DNA of 5,305 bases, from assembly GCA_003695105.1 (NCBI GenBank), contig RFIZ01000245.1, forward strand, positions 1 to 5,305, given 5' to 3'. Shown here in pieces: positions 5,209 through 5,305 of this stretch. The notes below the pieces were generated by a model, which saw only the letters and a list, made by a program, of their open reading frames with translations, had not been told where the DNA came from and did not search any database. Position 1 is the stretch's first letter; every line of letters starts with the position of its first letter. Made by a program: the position numbers and the translations under genes. This DNA comes from Fidelibacterota bacterium. GTDB lineage: Bacteria > Fidelibacterota > Marinisomatia > Marinisomatales > J089.

Positions 5209-5305
5209 TTATTTCAGGTGGAGCTCCAGATCATCACTGGTTCCCTTGACGCCATCCGGCCCGTAGCTCAGCAAACTGGTGTCCCCGGCGGTGGGACTGT
5301 AAATC
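5209..5305 (-). CDS. GspG-type major pseudopilin, C-terminal end only
   Basis: The gene enters from the right edge and only its last 31 codons plus TAA (5211-5209) are visible; base 5305 is the third base of a preceding codon. The tail reads IYSPTAGDTSLLSYG followed by PDGVKGTSDDLELHLK. This matches the C-terminus of GspG, the major pseudopilin of type II secretion. In that family an SxGxDGxxGGxxxxxDI segment forms the loop that binds a structural calcium ion; that is family knowledge. The Asp, Gly and double Asp of that loop are present here, so a calcium-stabilised head is likely. The gene is directly upstream of three larger pseudopilin-like genes on the same strand, 11 nt before the first possible ATG of the next gene, so it is probably co-transcribed. 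A GspG-like protein of another pilus system is possible. The name is withheld because the N-terminus is outside the window. Confidence 0.8.
   Translation of the reverse strand, partial: IYSPTAGDTSLLSYGPDGVKGTSDDLELHLK

Overview
The window lies wholly inside one minus-strand gene cluster that encodes type II secretion / type IV pilus-like pseudopilins. No gene is credible on the plus strand. Base composition looks like the mid-50s in %GC by eye. The prepilin signals and the GspG-like heads point to a didermic (Gram-negative-type) bacterium, with a deltaproteobacterial or Nitrospirota-like lineage as my guess. There is no marker gene here to fix the taxonomy, so that placement is weak.

Layout in transcription order (high to low coordinates): (1) 5305-5209, the last 31 codons of an ordinary GspG-type major pseudopilin, ending in the typical SYGxDGxxGTxDD tail. 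(2) After 17 nt containing a GAGGT ribosome site, a very large (917 aa) pseudopilin-like protein, 5191-2438. It has a GspG-like head, a small beta-sandwich, three copies of a ~135-residue beta-rich module, and a ~250-residue metal-binding-looking insertion with His-rich tracts. (3) After a 71-nt, very GC-rich spacer with a small hairpin, a 532-aa paralogue, 2366-768, with two modules. (4) Overlapping its stop as TGATG, a third paralogue, 768-1, which leaves the window at residue 256 just as its first module seems to begin.

All three large proteins share one plan: prepilin leader and hydrophobic helix, a GspG-like head (AIVG...GxxGDxGxxPxxLxDL...GPY...D.(W/F)G), a beta-sandwich ending in a 'GF/GY...(V/I)P' element, then one or more TYW-containing modules. 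I infer that they ride on a pseudopilus as minor subunits and display long ectodomains outside the inner membrane. GspG would form the shaft. The first protein has Ala at -1 and Gln at +5 in place of Gly and Glu, which suggests a special position such as a tip or cap. The function of the displayed modules (adhesion, metal binding or substrate recruitment) cannot be decided from sequence alone.

The most notable features are the modular pseudopilin-ectodomain family in tandem, the interruption of one module by a His/Asp-rich insertion, and the non-canonical prepilin signal of the longest member.
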